The notes under the pieces: model-generated | What the model was told of the DNA's origin: nothing | Databases searched by the model: none | What the model saw: only the letters and a program-made list of their open reading frames with translations | Translations under genes and position numbers: made by a program | From: Isoperla grammatica | Lineage: Eukaryota > Arthropoda > Insecta > Plecoptera > Perlodidae | DNA length: 64,000 nt | Direction: 5' to 3' | NCBI GenBank assembly: GCA_945910005.1 | Contig: OX246749.1 | Location: 18,757,809 to 18,821,808, forward strand | Shown here: one piece after another, positions 1 through 11,290 of the stretch | How the letters are laid out: each line of letters starts with the position of its first letter | Position numbering within the stretch: the stretch's first letter is position 1

Positions 1-91
1 CCAGAAGCATATGCTTCCGCCGGCATAGCTCTCGGGATCAACAAAGCACTCAAACCTGCCCACCACGATAAGGTAGCAGTCCATGGGCAGG
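1..91 (-). mobile_element. SINE-like copy, partial (head type A)
   Basis: The window opens inside a copy of the dominant SINE-like family. Only the head end is present, with the hairpin-forming CCTGCCCA/TGGGCAGG arms at the right edge. The family's simple-repeat (GATT)n tail lies at the left of complete copies, so the element reads on the minus strand. Confidence 0.85.
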
Positions 92-916
92 TTAATAAAT
101 TGAGGTAGATAGTTCTGTTAGCGTTCTTTAGTCTGAACGTATAAGGTAATGTCCATTAGATACTTTATAATTAGCCTGAGTATTAATGACAATAACTAGG
201 CATGTAAACTTCTTGGCCGTGATTAACAGTCCAAAAGTGGAACAAATAAATAAAACGATGATTGTCCGTACTCATCCTCATCCAACCGGGTTCCTCAGCA
301 CGTCGTCAACGATGTTTCCAGTGGGGTGGGTGGCGATGGATGATGGCGATGTGGGCGATCTCGAAGCGATGTCTTGGAGAATCGTTAGGGGGTGTGGGTA
401 AAGTGATGATATGGGACGATGATTAGCGGCGGTTGTAACTGAAGTTAAGCGATAGTACTTATATTTAATTATCTTACTCGGTACTTGTACTGACGTACAG
501 CGGAGCGCCAATGAATATTAGATTAGCAATGGTATACTTTTATCAGTTCCCGACTGTCACTAATAACAACATACCAAAACTTAAACAATGTTAAGTACAC
601 GCACTCGGCAATCGTATTAAAGTAAATGCAATTAAGTGCCGCGAGAAGTGCTTCTATACACTTAGTCCACGCACTTACTATGCTGTACGCAATGTAGCCA
701 ATCGTGCTTTTAATCCGACTCAGTCATCGCGATGTTTACGGCTCGAACTCTCGACCTCGTGTCTCGCTATCTTTCACTATCTCCTCGCTTATCGCGGCAG
801 TAGGGGTAGGTAACGGGTACAGGTAATGGAATGGGTGATCGGTACTGCAGGGTTCAAAAGACTGTTACAATGCTTGGGTCTTGGGTACATAACTAGGGTG
901 GAGCTTGAAGAGATAT
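92..916. other. Unannotated stretch
   Basis: No gene, repeat or RNA recognised. Short overlapping frames on both strands look like chance. Confidence 0.5.
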
Positions 917-1198
917 TGATTAATGGGGCTTAACGTCTCATATTTTTGCAACAATGGCTAATCGAGACGATGGGCGGGTGATAATGAAGATGAGAAAGAT
1001 GACGATGAAGAATAAAGCCACATCCGAATCAGAGCCATTGTACGTCGCGTGGGTCGTCATACGGGAGTCCAGCAAGGGAGGGCAGGGCCAAGTGGGAGGA
1101 GAAATATTCAATGGGTCAGTTGGGGGGAAAGGGACAGGGTCTTCTTTTGTCGCCTCTTACGACTAGCAGAGTCACTCTGGGCCTATTCTTCCCCGGGC
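917..1198 (-). mobile_element. SINE-like copy (head type B)
   Basis: The tail (TGATTAATGGGGC) is at the left and the family body follows. The right end is the alternative head containing GTCGCCTCTTACGAC and ending near CCCCGGGC. No target-site duplication was found. Confidence 0.85.
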
Positions 1199-2636
1199 GA
1201 AACTATGTCGAGATGAATACACCTACACTCTATGTAGAAAAAAAGAAGCGTTATTCGTACGTCAAGGAACCGATTATGCTAATAAGAAAATTGTAATTCT
1301 TTTGTTTCTGTTGATTGTGAATACCCAGCAATAATTTGCGTGGTAAATGCGAGCGAGTTGCGCAGAGTATCTTCTGTAAGGGATTCCCTGGCTAATCTAA
1401 GCTCGATGCCAACATTTTGAGTCTATCGATCGACCTTGATGTGTGGTCGATTAATACTGTACTATAGGGTAGGTAACAAACGATAACGTTGCAGACATTT
1501 TGGTTATCAATGTATTTTCTTTGCATTGTGTAGTACAGGGGAGTCATATCTCGTCAACTAAGTCGAAAATAGCCACATCTGAAGATGCTGATGACAATCT
1601 AGAATAAATTGCACTTAAAGATTTGGTCAAATAAACATCAGACCTCCACAAACTCAGGTGTGTAACGATGAAGAATTGCGTCACTTCTTTCCTTCTACAT
1701 CGGTGACGGTAGAAGTAGTAGTTTGAAGTTGCAGCGTTACTGGGCCATGTTATACATTTCCTTCAAAATAGAATACATAGCATCATTAACAGTAGTCTAC
1801 TAACTTCCCCTAACACATTATAATTCTCTATAAATTGTATTATTACACAATTTTCCCTTCAAGTATGCTTACTGTCACCATCTGAAAAAATTAATATTCT
1901 ACACTATTTTGTAAATGGCTGCACTCAAGTCTTCATGACTTTGCAGACTTCTCCAACTTTATATGAAATAGCCACTTTTGAGTAAACATGTATCTGCGTG
2001 AGAATAAAATTATCTGCAATCTGAAAGTTTGAAAGTTCTTTTGTTGTCAGACAGGTTATACAATACACTTAAAATATACAGTAAATTGGTTCCTAGTGAG
2101 TGCATGAGGCACTCGCAGGTAAGGAACCTGCATGTTACAATTGTTTTGCTTATGGCAGGAAGTGGTGTTGTAGAGTATGAAATACAATTAGAAAAACTAT
2201 TGTATAAATAACTAACTACATGTATGTACTTGCAGGAAAATAAGTGGAATTATATATGAGTTAAAACAAGATAACTTTAGGCAATAATTAAAAGTTATAA
2301 GTTATAAAGTTATATCTAACATGGCTGTTTTTTTTCAGATTTACTTTAAAAAGATAACACCTGCAGCTACCAGCACTGCACCTGCATTTTATTTAATAAA
2401 TGTGACATTTTTATATGTATTTAACTTAGTCAGAAATGCTTTAGACCCAAGATTGCTGGTCTCATTTATATAGAATTATAGACAAACATCTGTTTACTGT
2501 ATAAATAAATAAAAAATGTTATGTACTTCTATGCTGTAATAAATTAATAAATCTTCTACAACTCGCATTTATGTTTGTCCTCTAAAAGGGGAAAAAGTAA
2601 AATATCTCTCTGCTCTTTCTTTCGATTCTCTTAAAT
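1199..2636. other. AT-rich stretch without recognised features
   Basis: AT-rich DNA with many stop codons in all frames. Nothing recognised. Confidence 0.5.
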
Positions 2637-3020
2637 GATGATTGATTGATTAATGGGGCTTAACGTCTCATATTTATGCAACGATGGCTAATCGAGACGA
2701 TGAGCGGGTGATAATGAAGATGAGAAAGATGATAATGAAGAATAAAGCCACATCCGAATCAGATCCATTGTACGTCGCGTGAGTCGTCATACGGGAGTCC
2801 AGCAAGGGAGGGCAGGGCCAAGTGGGAGGAGAAATATTCAATGGGACATTGGGGGGGAAAGGGGATTGGGGTGTGGACTGCACTTCGTCTGACTTCTCCT
2901 CCTCGACCAGTCCGGCAAGGGTGGCCCTACCAGAAGCATACGCTTCCGCCGGCATAGCTCTCGGGATCAACAAAGCACGCAAACCTGCCCACCACGATAA
3001 GGTAGCAGTCCCTGGGCAGG
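2637..3020 (-). mobile_element. SINE-like copy, full length (head type A)
   Basis: Complete copy flanked by a perfect 15-bp direct repeat, TCGATTCTCTTAAAT, at 2622-2636 and 3021-3035. This fixes both element boundaries and shows that the unit from the (GATT)n tail to the GGGCAGG head moves by target-primed insertion. It is the best reference copy for head type A in this window. Confidence 0.93.
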
Positions 3021-3960
3021 TCGATTCTCTTAAATATAGCGGGTAAATCTATATAGAATGATAATTCTTGTTTTGGGGTATGGGTCCACATATATATAAT
3101 ATATATTAAATAATTATTTCTTGGGGTAATGTCACGTGAGTTATAGAATGAGAGTTTTGACTTGCCCCCCCAAACCCGACGTTTCGATGTGATATTGTCA
3201 TGAATATTGGTTATTCATGTTTGGGCCAGTACAGTGGACAAGATTTATAATCTTTAGTCAAGCTACACGCGCAAAGACGACCGGACACGACATCGACAAG
3301 TTACACATGTTATGTCTCATGTTTCGCAAGGCATCGCGAGCACACTCAGCATGAGGGAGAGAGACAACGATATAGGTTACTCGGGTACAGAGCGCGAAAA
3401 CCGAAAATTCAGCAAGAATAAAAGGCGATGCGAGTAACTCGGGGACGAGACGGGAAGAGAGATCTATCCAGGACGACACATCGAGGGGTCGACGTGGTGT
3501 GTGGTTTGTGTGTGTGTGTGTGGGCGAGTACCGAGAAAAAGGAGGTCATGTGGAAGACGCTGGAGGGGCCCAGGAAGCGGGGACTTCGTGCCCAGCAGCG
3601 GTCTGAATCGCGAGTTGTCCACTTCTGTGATTGTTTTAGAATGGAGACAACGGTAAGCAGACAGAATTTTCTCTTACCCACGCATATGCCAGTCAGAACC
3701 ATAACACGCGCTCGATCTACTGTGTGTTGCGTAATAAACAATGGTTGTCTTTTTGCCTGTATACGGTGAAGTGTCTCTCGAGAGAACCTAAATAACCCTC
3801 TGTTTTCCCACTCACTCCGATCCCGGCATGTACGGAATTGCAACTGGGATTGTCGCTACGTTTCCCCCATTGCTATGGTTATTTGGTTGATTTCAAAGTT
3901 CAAATTCATCCAGTTACAATATCGATTACATGACAATAACACACACACATGATAGGGGAT
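3021..3960. other. Unannotated stretch with (GT)n microsatellite
   Basis: A (GT)n run lies near 3505-3523. Overlapping open frames of 144 codons (minus, 3409-3843) and 113 codons (plus, 3428-3769) carry no domain I recognise and probably occur by chance in this GC-richer patch. Confidence 0.45.
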
Positions 3961-4523
3961 GATCGTTTATTAAATAATTATAACATCTACCCCTTCTATT
4001 TTTGTTATTGGGGAAGTACGAGCACTTTAAACGTTGACACTGCCATTTAAACTATATTGAATTGTAATTGTTTGGGTTGACGCATGTTTAATAAAATGAA
4101 ATATTTGTAATAGTTTTCACGACGTTACTCTATTGCAATAAAACAATCCTCCACCACGGCGTATTTCAAAACCTCGATTAACGCCCTCGAGATTTTACAA
4201 AATACACACATCAAAAATGATAAAAAATGAAAGTATGCGATACATGCCCAATTCTACACACATATGAGGGACAATGATCGTTTATTAAAAAATTATAACA
4301 CCTACCCCTTCTATTTTTGTTATTTAGGGAAGTACGAGCACTTTAAATGTTGAACCTTGCATACTGCCATTTAAACTATATTGAATTGTAATTGTTTGGG
4401 TTGACGCATGTTTAAAAAAATGAAAAATGTGTAGTAGTTTTGACCACGTGACTCTATTTAAATAAAAAAATCCCCTAATACGGCGTATTTCAAAACCTCG
4501 ATTAAAGCCCTCGAGATTTTACA
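3961..4523. repeat. Direct repeat pair, ~240 bp, 315 bp apart
   Basis: The segment at 3961-4200 recurs diverged at 4276-4523: same order of GATCGTTTAT, the CTACCCCTTC tract, the GAAGTACGAGCAC tract and CCTCGAGATTTTACA. The divergence suggests an old tandem duplication. No coding content. Confidence 0.8.
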
Positions 4524-4700
4524 GTTAATCAAAAATGTAAAATATGTAAGAGGCATCTGAATATTATAATAACTAGTTGTAGTGAGTTGTTCCAAGCACA
4601 TCCCCGATAGTGATAATTTATTGTTTACAATGAATGGATTTTGCTCCTAAAAACGCTATTGTTCTTGTGCTGATAGGCATCCCTGACATCCCCAGGGCCC

Positions 4701-5008
4701 GATTGATTATTTGGGCTTAACGTCTCATATTTTTGCAACGAGGCTAATCGAGACAATGAGTGGGTGATATATGAAGATGAAATAGGGGGCTGTTTGGAGG
4801 AAAGGGGCCAATAGGAGGGCGGGGGTGTAAAGGGCAAGGTGGAGGAAAGGGGATTGGGGTGTGGACTGCACTTCGTCTGACTTTTCCTCCTCGACCAGTC
4901 CGGCTTGGGTGGCCCTACCAGAAGCATACGCTTCCGCCGGCATAGCTCTCGGGATCAACAAAGCACGCAAACCTGCCCACCACGATAAGGTGGCAGTCCC
5001 TGGGCAGG
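4701..5008 (-). mobile_element. SINE-like copy, short-body subtype
   Basis: Subtype with tail TTTGGGCTTAACGTC and a body lacking about 100 bp found in the long form, replaced by a G-rich block. Head type A. No clear target duplication. Confidence 0.85.
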
Positions 5009-5310
5009 AAGAGTGGTCCCAAATGGTTGGCTTTTGGGGTAGTAAAATTGGAGTGAATAAGTACTGTACAGTAGGCCTACTTGTAGTTTGATGATATTAT
5101 TCTTCATTCATAATTACAAAACTTAATAAATTATAGGTATGCAGTACATTCTGGTTTCCAATGTTGGGCTTAGTACTAATTAAATGTTGGCATATTATTT
5201 GAATATGGGGCTAAGAATGAACTGTTGCTAGTCATTGTAGTATATTTATTGAATAGGGGCCTATTCTAATCTGTTTTTGTCTGTATTCACATTCATTGGT
5301 AGTACATGAG

Positions 5311-5480
5311 TGATATTTGGGCTTAACGTCTCATATTTTTGCAACGAGGCTAATCGAGACAATGAGTGGGTGATAGATGAAGATGCAATAGGGGGCTGTT
5401 TGGAGGAAAGGAGCAAGTAGGAGGGCGGGTGAAAAATTGGACGGGGGAGGAAAAGGGAGGGGGGAGGTTGTGGACTGCAT
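5311..5480 (-). mobile_element. SINE-like copy, short-body subtype, head-truncated
   Basis: Starts with the tail-proximal sequence and stops at GTGGACTGCA, well before the head. Truncation at the head, with the tail kept, is what target-primed reverse transcription produces. Confidence 0.8.
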
Positions 5481-5649
5481 GGGTAGGCCTACTAAAGTTT
5501 CATTTTCATTACCTGGCATAGGCCCTCCTGTCGCTGCACTCTTCGATTCTATTGAACAAAGCCCCCTTTAGCCTCAACAGGTTCAACATTGTTTTATAGT
5601 ATCATTTTTATGTATGTGCTTCAACTAGAGAACTTAGTGGTAGACGTAC

Positions 5650-5800
5650 CAGGGCCTTGATTCTCTATGGTCAACGATAAGGTGATCACCGGTTTTGGTC
5701 GTTATGAGAAGGCTGTGACCCAATCACAGCCATCCATTCGCCTTCCGTAACGACAGAAACCGGTGAGAAATTTACCACAGATTTAGAGAATCGGGCTCCA
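5650..5800. mobile_element. Small foldback element (MITE-like)
   Basis: An imperfect inverted repeat runs from GGGCCTTGATTCTC at the left to GAGAATCGGGCTCC at the right, with complementary inner arms (GAAGGCTGTGA / TCACAGCC). GTAC lies just outside both ends and could be a target duplication. Superfamily not assigned. Confidence 0.65.
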
Positions 5801-5997
5801 GTACTGTTAACTAAAAAAATGGTTAGTATATTTCATAACCATTGACCATTTGTAAACCCCCGAGCTTTAAATAACTTGTGTTTAGATTTACATGCAATGA
5901 ATAAACATTTATGTGGTCTTGCATGTTCAAACAAATGAAATGGATTTGATGAAATTTTAATTTTAACAAAATAATTAAAATTACAATTTGTTTACAG

Positions 5998-7116
5998 GTG
6001 ATTCAGGATACCCACTAGAACCACATCTGCTAACCCCATTGAGAAACCCAGGTCCTGGAGCCGAAGAGCGGTATAATCAAAGGCATATGACTACAAGGAG
6101 TTGTATTGAGCGTTGCTTTGGCGTTGTACTCTGTTATACACAGCTTCAGGTGCCTGCATGAGAGTGGAGGAACTCTGTTATACACAGCTTCAGGTGCCTG
6201 CATGAGAGTGGAGGTACTCTGTTATACACAGCTTCAGGTGCCTGCATGAGTGTGGAGGTACTCTGTTATACACAGCTTCAGGTGCCTGCATGAGAGTGGA
6301 GGTACTCTGTTATACACAGCTTCAGGTGCCTGCATGAGAGTGGAGGTACTCTGTTATACACAGCTTCAGGTGCCTGCATGAGAGTGGAGGTACTCTGTTA
6401 TACACAGCTTCAGGTGCCTGCATGAGAGTGGAGGTACTCTGTTATACACAGCTTCAGGTGCCTGCATGAGAGTGGAGGTACTCTGTTATACACAGCTTCA
6501 GGTGCCTGCATGAGAGTGGAGGTACTCTGTTATACACAGCTTCAGGTGCCTGCATGAGAGTGGAGGTACTCTGTCATACACAGCTTCAGGTGCCTGCATG
6601 AGAGTGGAGGTACTCTGTTATACACAGCTTCAGGTGCCTGCATGAGAGTGGAGGTACTCTGTTATACACAGCTTCAGGTGCCTGCATGAGAGTGGAGGTA
6701 CTCTGTTATACACAGCTTCAGGTGCCTGCATGAGAGTGGAGGTACTCTGTTATACACAGCTTCAGGTGCCTGCATGAGAGTGGAGGTACTCTGTTATACA
6801 CAGCTTCAGGTGCCTGCATGAGAGTGGAGGTACTCTGTTATACACAGCTTCAGGTGCCTGCATGAGAGTGGAGGTACTCTGTTATACACAGCTTCAGGTG
6901 CCTGCATGAGAGTGGAGGTACTCTGTTATACACAGCTTCAGGTGCCTGCATGAGAGTGGAGGTACTCTGTTATACACAGCTTCACGTGCCTGCATGAGAG
7001 TGGAGGTTATCTGTTATACACAGCTTCAGGTGCCTGCATGAGAGTGGAGATACTCTGTTATACACACCAGATGAAACACGCTACATTGTCATCACTTCTT
7101 GGGTTTTGCATAATTG
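5998..7116 (+). pseudogene. HARBI1-like (PIF/Harbinger) transposase exon, disrupted by minisatellite
   Basis: After a TTTACAG acceptor the frame reads GDSGYPLEPHLLTPLRNPG and later CIERCFGVV, the C-terminal part of the DDE_Tnp_4 domain including the final catalytic Glu. HARBI1-like enzymes cut and paste Harbinger DNA transposons. After CFGVV the exon runs into a 44-bp tandem array; 44 is not a multiple of 3, so the frame is lost. Beyond the array the exon resumes with a PDETR...WVLHN segment and ends at a GT donor at 7117. It joins in phase to the exon at 8034. The upstream half of the transposase is not visible. The gene is dead unless alleles without the array exist. Confidence 0.85.
6127..7066 (+). 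repeat. 44-bp minisatellite born from HARBI1 coding sequence (~21 copies)
   Basis: About 21 nearly identical 44-bp units. One frame of the unit reads SFRCLHESGGTL followed by LYT, which is the HARBI1 segment expected between CFGVV and PDETR. The array is therefore an amplified piece of the exon it sits in. Near-identity of the units indicates recent expansion. There are no unique spacers, so it is not a CRISPR array. Confidence 0.9.
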
Positions 7117-8033
7117 GTATGTAGGACCTACAGCAGTGAGCAGAGTGCATAACACACATACCATACATTTTTATTTTATAGCTGCCGGGGAATCGCATGC
7201 TCTTTAAATTCACCATTGCGATTTAAGTGGCCATTCAACAAGCGTTGGCCAATTATTTAGAGGCAGTTGGTTAAGGCAAAATAAATTGTCAGTGGCATAA
7301 TAATTTGGGTTTTTACTTGGAAGTACATTTTGTAATTCAACATTTTTTTACTCTCATGAAAGTACAGATGGAGCATTTCAAAAGGAAGTTCAATTCAATT
7401 TAAAATATTTTATTCTCACTTTTAGAGCATTAGTCAATGAAGTGGATTTAGGTAGATTCATTTTTTTAATCTCACAGAAGTACCTGAAGTATGAATGTGA
7501 AAATGTCAATGTTATTACAAATCAGGGATTTAAAAAAAATGTTCACTTGGTAAAGGATATCTCTCTTATTTAAATGTGTGTACACATGTACATGTAATAC
7601 ATTGTGGTTAGGACCTTAACTACATAACTGCTCAAGATAATAGTTTTAAAATTTAAAATTTATTTTGGTTGTTTACAAAGCATTTGGAATAAAGATCAAA
7701 TATCGAGAGGTATGTAGTAGATGTATAGTAGGTAAGCTACTATATAAAGAAGAAAATTTGTTTTTCAAAAAAATTGAATTGAATTGAATTGTTTACTTTA
7801 AAGACGACACATATGAGTGTTATTCTGTTAAATTTGTCTTACATTTTTATTTCTGATAAGTTAGTTTTAGAAAATGACCCAATACAAAACTGGGCATAGT
7901 ATAGTCCTACATATGTACTATTTTATATTTGTCTACATAGTAGGCCTTATTGCACTGTAATGGCAATAGTCTGTAGTGGCACTACATTGGTAATATGGTA
8001 TTTAATGAAGACATGTGTAATTTTATTGTTCAG
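7117..8033 (+). other. Intron of the HARBI1-like gene
   Basis: AT-rich, bounded by GT (7117) and TTGTTCAG (8033). No other feature seen. Confidence 0.6.
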
Positions 8034-8175
8034 GTGTGTTAAAAGAACCATCCCCCTGCTTGTCCCTCTCATTGGACCAGTACCTGGAGCAGACAACCAC
8101 CATGAACCAGGTCAACCTAATGGGGGGGCGGAAGTACGACGCCATCTGATTGCTACTCGATTTGCTGCAGCTTGA
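8034..8175 (+). pseudogene. HARBI1-like transposase, C-terminal exon
   Basis: Acceptor TTGTTCAG precedes a phase-matched continuation of the upstream exon (codon split TG|G). It encodes a short Pro/Gly-rich tail and a basic ending, ...GGAEVRRHLIATRF, before TGA at 8173-8175. HARBI1-like proteins commonly end in such a basic R..LI...F tail. Assignment rests on phase, position and this ending. Confidence 0.65.
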
Positions 8176-8674
8176 AGGACACGTATAAACATTTTTATTT
8201 TATCATGGCAATAAAACAACTAATGGTTGCATGTTGTTTCTTTAAATCATAACTTGAATGGGTACTGTATGGGTAGTGCATGAGAAGTGAGTGGAACATG
8301 TAAATATCAGGTTGATTTTGAATTTGTAGAAATTTCATTTACAATAGTAACTATTTTTTAGCAGGAATTTTCTCAACATCTAAAAAAGTGGCAAGACAAT
8401 TGATCAATGTGAGTAAAATGTTACTCATATGTACAGTAGTTTATTAACAAAAGTTTATAATTTATGGAACGATATACACCCAGTAAACACAGTCCCTCCT
8501 AAGTCCCTCCTTTTGGAGAGCTCCGAAAAAGTACGTATATAGTACCGACTAAGTACATCCTAATAAGACCATCCTTTACGGGATGAATTAAGTCCATCTT
8601 TTTTACCTCCTTTTTGTACACAATAGTTGTGTATACAATGTATACAATAGTTTGATTTAAATCAACAACACTAA

Positions 8675-9352
8675 GAGCGCTTTCACACTATCAGGTTGGG
8701 CCGGTCAGGTTCCGGATCGGATGGAAACCTGATGAACAGTAATGCATTGACGTAAATAGGACTCTTCACACTGTCCGGTTCCGATCAGACACCTGATTGC
8801 AGCCGGACAAGTCGACTGGGCCATCCGTTAGCCTGACGCCGGATGGGGTGCCGGTGGAATGTAGGCGGCAATGCGCGTGTTCACACTGGTCAGGTTTTAC
8901 TTCTTCAGGTTTTCAGTCTTCTTGTTAACCTCGAACGGGAACGTTGTGTTTTTATGCTTATTTGAAAATGTCTTGCGATAATATTGATGCTGACATATTA
9001 ATTTCGAGTGTGGAAGCCCGTCCGTGTCCATGGGACAAGGCAGATGGAGATTATAAGCACAAAATTAAAACTAATGTGAGTTATGAAGACATCACACTTA
9101 TCACGTTCTCGCAGCAACGGGTGTACCTAAAGTGCCCTGTTACGTCGGTTCCTACGCCTTCTGTGAAAATACCACATACCAATAAGAGCGCTCCGGTACA
9201 TGGTTGAGAACAGACTGATTGGACGGGATCACCTCCAGATCTATGAAACCGGATCTGATGAAAACCTGATACAAACCTGAAGAGTATATTGTCTTCAGGT
9301 TTTCATCCGATCCGGAACCTGACCGGCCCAACCGGATAGTGTGAAAGCGCTC
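8675..9352. mobile_element. Non-autonomous PIF/Harbinger-like element, 678 bp
   Basis: Terminal inverted repeats of about 57 bp start GAGCGCTTTCACACTATC at the left with the complement at the right, differing at a few positions. Flanking TAA at 8672-8674 and 9353-9355 matches the 3-bp TWA target preference of PIF/Harbinger. The interior keeps a MADF-type exon, the usual accessory gene of Harbinger elements, but no transposase, so this is an internal deletion derivative. Confidence 0.85.
8968..9075 (+). pseudogene. MADF-domain first exon remnant inside the Harbinger element
   Basis: ATG at 8968 opens a 36-codon exon ending at a GTGAGT donor. The peptide has DADILISSVEARPCPWD then DYKHK, matching the start of MADF/Myb-SANT-like domains (L...V..RP.LWD....DYK). 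In Harbinger transposons this second protein binds DNA and assists the transposase. The rest of the domain is missing between this donor and the right inverted repeat. Confidence 0.7.
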
Positions 9353-9355
9353 TAA

Positions 9356-9777
9356 CGTTCTCTTTTTTTCTAAATTTGAGCTGCAAATGCAATTGAGTTG
9401 CGACTCGCTCGCCAACTTTTATCATTTTATTTATTTTATTAAATTTTTGACACCATGATTTGAGTTGTGACTCGCACGCCAACTTTTTCATTTTATTTAT
9501 TTCATTATATTTATTATTTTTACACCAATATTGATGATTTAAATCAATAAAAATCAGATTTAAATTTAAAAAAATCATTTTTGTTTTTTTTTAAATCATC
9601 CACCCTGTTTACAAGCAACCTAATTGTTTTAAAGTTACTGAGTGAGAAGATAATGTAATTATACATGGCCTAGTAACTGGTTGTATGAATATATTCTGTT
9701 ATATACTTGGTTTCATACAGTAGGCCTAGCCTATAATAATACACCAATGACAAACTATAATGATACTCTTATTTCAG
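9356..9777. other. AT-rich stretch with short direct repeat
   Basis: A ~50-bp motif (GACTCGC.CGCCAACTTTT then TTTATTTATT) occurs twice about 69 bp apart near 9397-9510. Otherwise nothing recognised. Confidence 0.5.
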
Positions 9778-9997
9778 TTGGGGTCGGATGGTTTCTACAT
9801 TGTAGATTTCCCCGGCCGTAATGAGTCGGAGCTGGTACCCGCCAGATGGCTCTTTACTAAGAACAAGGTTCTTTATTGTTATTGGCCTCCAAAAGGGACG
9901 AAAGATGTTGCATCAAAAATAAAACATGGCAAAAAGACAAATCCCCCAACCACATGGGGGTTATATAAAGCCAGAATCGTTCGAGGGATGAAGTTTG
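9778..9997 (+). CDS. DUF4806-associated protein, N-terminal exon
   Basis: Exon bounded by ATTTCAG and a GT donor at 9998. It reads FYIVDF, ELVPARWLF, YCYWPP and WGLYKARIVRG in order. This is the N-terminal pattern (VEF....EIVP..WL.......CYWPP......W..Y.V) of invertebrate proteins that usually carry a C-terminal DUF4806 domain. Many are multicopy and appear transposon-linked. Function unknown. No start codon is seen in this exon. The next exon follows after an 82-bp intron in matching phase. Confidence 0.6.
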
Positions 9998-10079
9998 GTA
10001 ATGTTTCTTTTACTTTTTAAAGTTCTTAAATAATAAATACCATAGATGGGTAATAATTGTAAACTTTGCCACATTTCAG

Positions 10080-10259
10080 ATAAGTATTCCGAAGGCCGGA
10101 AAAAACTGGAATATTTAGAAAAAGCCAGCAATACTTCAGAATTAAACAGCGAAGCAGAGAATCTTGCTTCAAGAAAAAAAAGAAAACGTCTTTATAATGA
10201 CGAACTTGAACGAACTCCTGAATCGACAGCTGGATTACCTAAGCCTCCTACTCTGCCTG
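10080..10259 (+). CDS. DUF4806-associated protein, second exon
   Basis: Phase-1 exon after ACATTTCAG. It continues the exon at 9778 with a Lys/Glu-rich linker including RKKRKR, a likely nuclear localisation signal, and a Pro-rich end before a GT donor at 10260. Linkers like this separate the N-terminal module from DUF4806. The next exon is not nearby. The exon at 50400, which carries a DUF4806 start, has a compatible phase, but a 40-kb intron full of transposons would be needed; a separate copy is as likely. Confidence 0.55.
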
Positions 10260-10468
10260 GTATGATATATACTACAGATGATATATGATATATGCTACAG
10301 ATTATGCCTACTGCTTAACGGTTTTCTGTTTTTCTTCTTTGTATGATTATTTAGATTTTAGGCAATAAGGTTTGTTCAGTTACATAGGCCTACACTTATT
10401 TCATTTTCTCCTATGCTCTAGCATGGCAAACATTGCAAAAAGTAGCTACTAAAGGTTTACAACATTGA

Positions 10469-10615
10469 GGTTGGAATTCATAGTCGGCCCCTACACCTAG
10501 GGGCACCCATTGTTGCTATGGATTTGTTTTGTTTATGGGAAATGACATGCAAACAATTGTTACCTTGGTAACAATGGGCGCCCCTAGGTGTAGGGGCCGA
10601 CTATGAATTCCAGCC
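10469..10615. mobile_element. Foldback MITE, 147 bp
   Basis: Near-perfect terminal inverted repeats of about 46 bp (GGTTGGAATTCATAGTCGG... at the left; complement, two mismatches, at the right) flank a ~55-bp loop. TGA borders both ends (10466-10468 and 10616-10618) as a possible 3-bp target duplication. No coding capacity. Confidence 0.85.
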
Positions 10616-10888
10616 TGAGTTTCATCATTTGATCTTCTTATCCCTATATTACCTCGTAAGTTCAATTAAGAATACGTATGGCATTACAAATCAATATAGG
10701 CATATATTTGAAAAGATTGGTATTTATATTCTCATATTTAGCAGTTTTGTACATTAATTGTTTTGCAGTATTCTGGCATACTATAATACATTTTTTCATG
10801 TCAATAACACCCTGTGAAGCCCATCCGAGGGTTGTGATCTAACAACAAAGTACTCTACTGTAAGGCAATGTAGTGGAATAACAGGCAC

Positions 10889-11290
10889 TGTATCAAAATC
10901 TCGAAAGTGCAAAATCTCGAAAGTGCAAAACACCGAAAATTCGTTAAATTGCACTTTCGTTATTCTACACTTTCGTGAAACTGCACTTTCGTGAAATTAT
11001 ACTTTCGGTAGATCGTACTTTCGTGATTCTGCACATTCGAGAAATATGACATTCGTGAAAATGCACTTTCGGTATATTGCACATTCGACGATTTGCTCTT
11101 TCGGTGATTTAGACATTCGGTGGTTTACACTTTCGTAAAATTGAACATTCGTGACACTGAACTTTCGTGGATTCGGCCATTCGTAGTTTTGCACTTTCGT
11201 TAAATTGGATATTCGAAACTTTACACTTTCGTTAAATTACACCTTCGACGTTTTACACTTTCGTGATTTTGCACTTTCGAGATTTCAACT
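10889..11290. repeat. Degenerate ~20-bp tandem array around ACTTTCG
   Basis: About twenty imperfect units of 18-21 bp built on (T)GCACTTTCGTGAAAT and variants such as ACATTCG. Unit length varies and identity is low, so the array is old compared with the 44-, 52- and 188-bp arrays. The TTCG core is the most constant part. Confidence 0.85.

Noticed and set aside
2674..3046. Recurrent ~60-140 codon frames (both strands) at each SINE copy
   Set aside because: They are translations of the SINE body, repeated at every copy and opened or closed by indels; not genes.
3409..3843. 144-codon minus-strand frame and overlapping 113-codon plus-strand frame
   Set aside because: No domain, no splice or start context, and mutual overlap in a GC-richer patch; likely chance.
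6127..7066. CRISPR-like array
   Set aside because: Direct 44-bp repeats without unique spacers, in a eukaryotic context, and the unit is transposase coding sequence.
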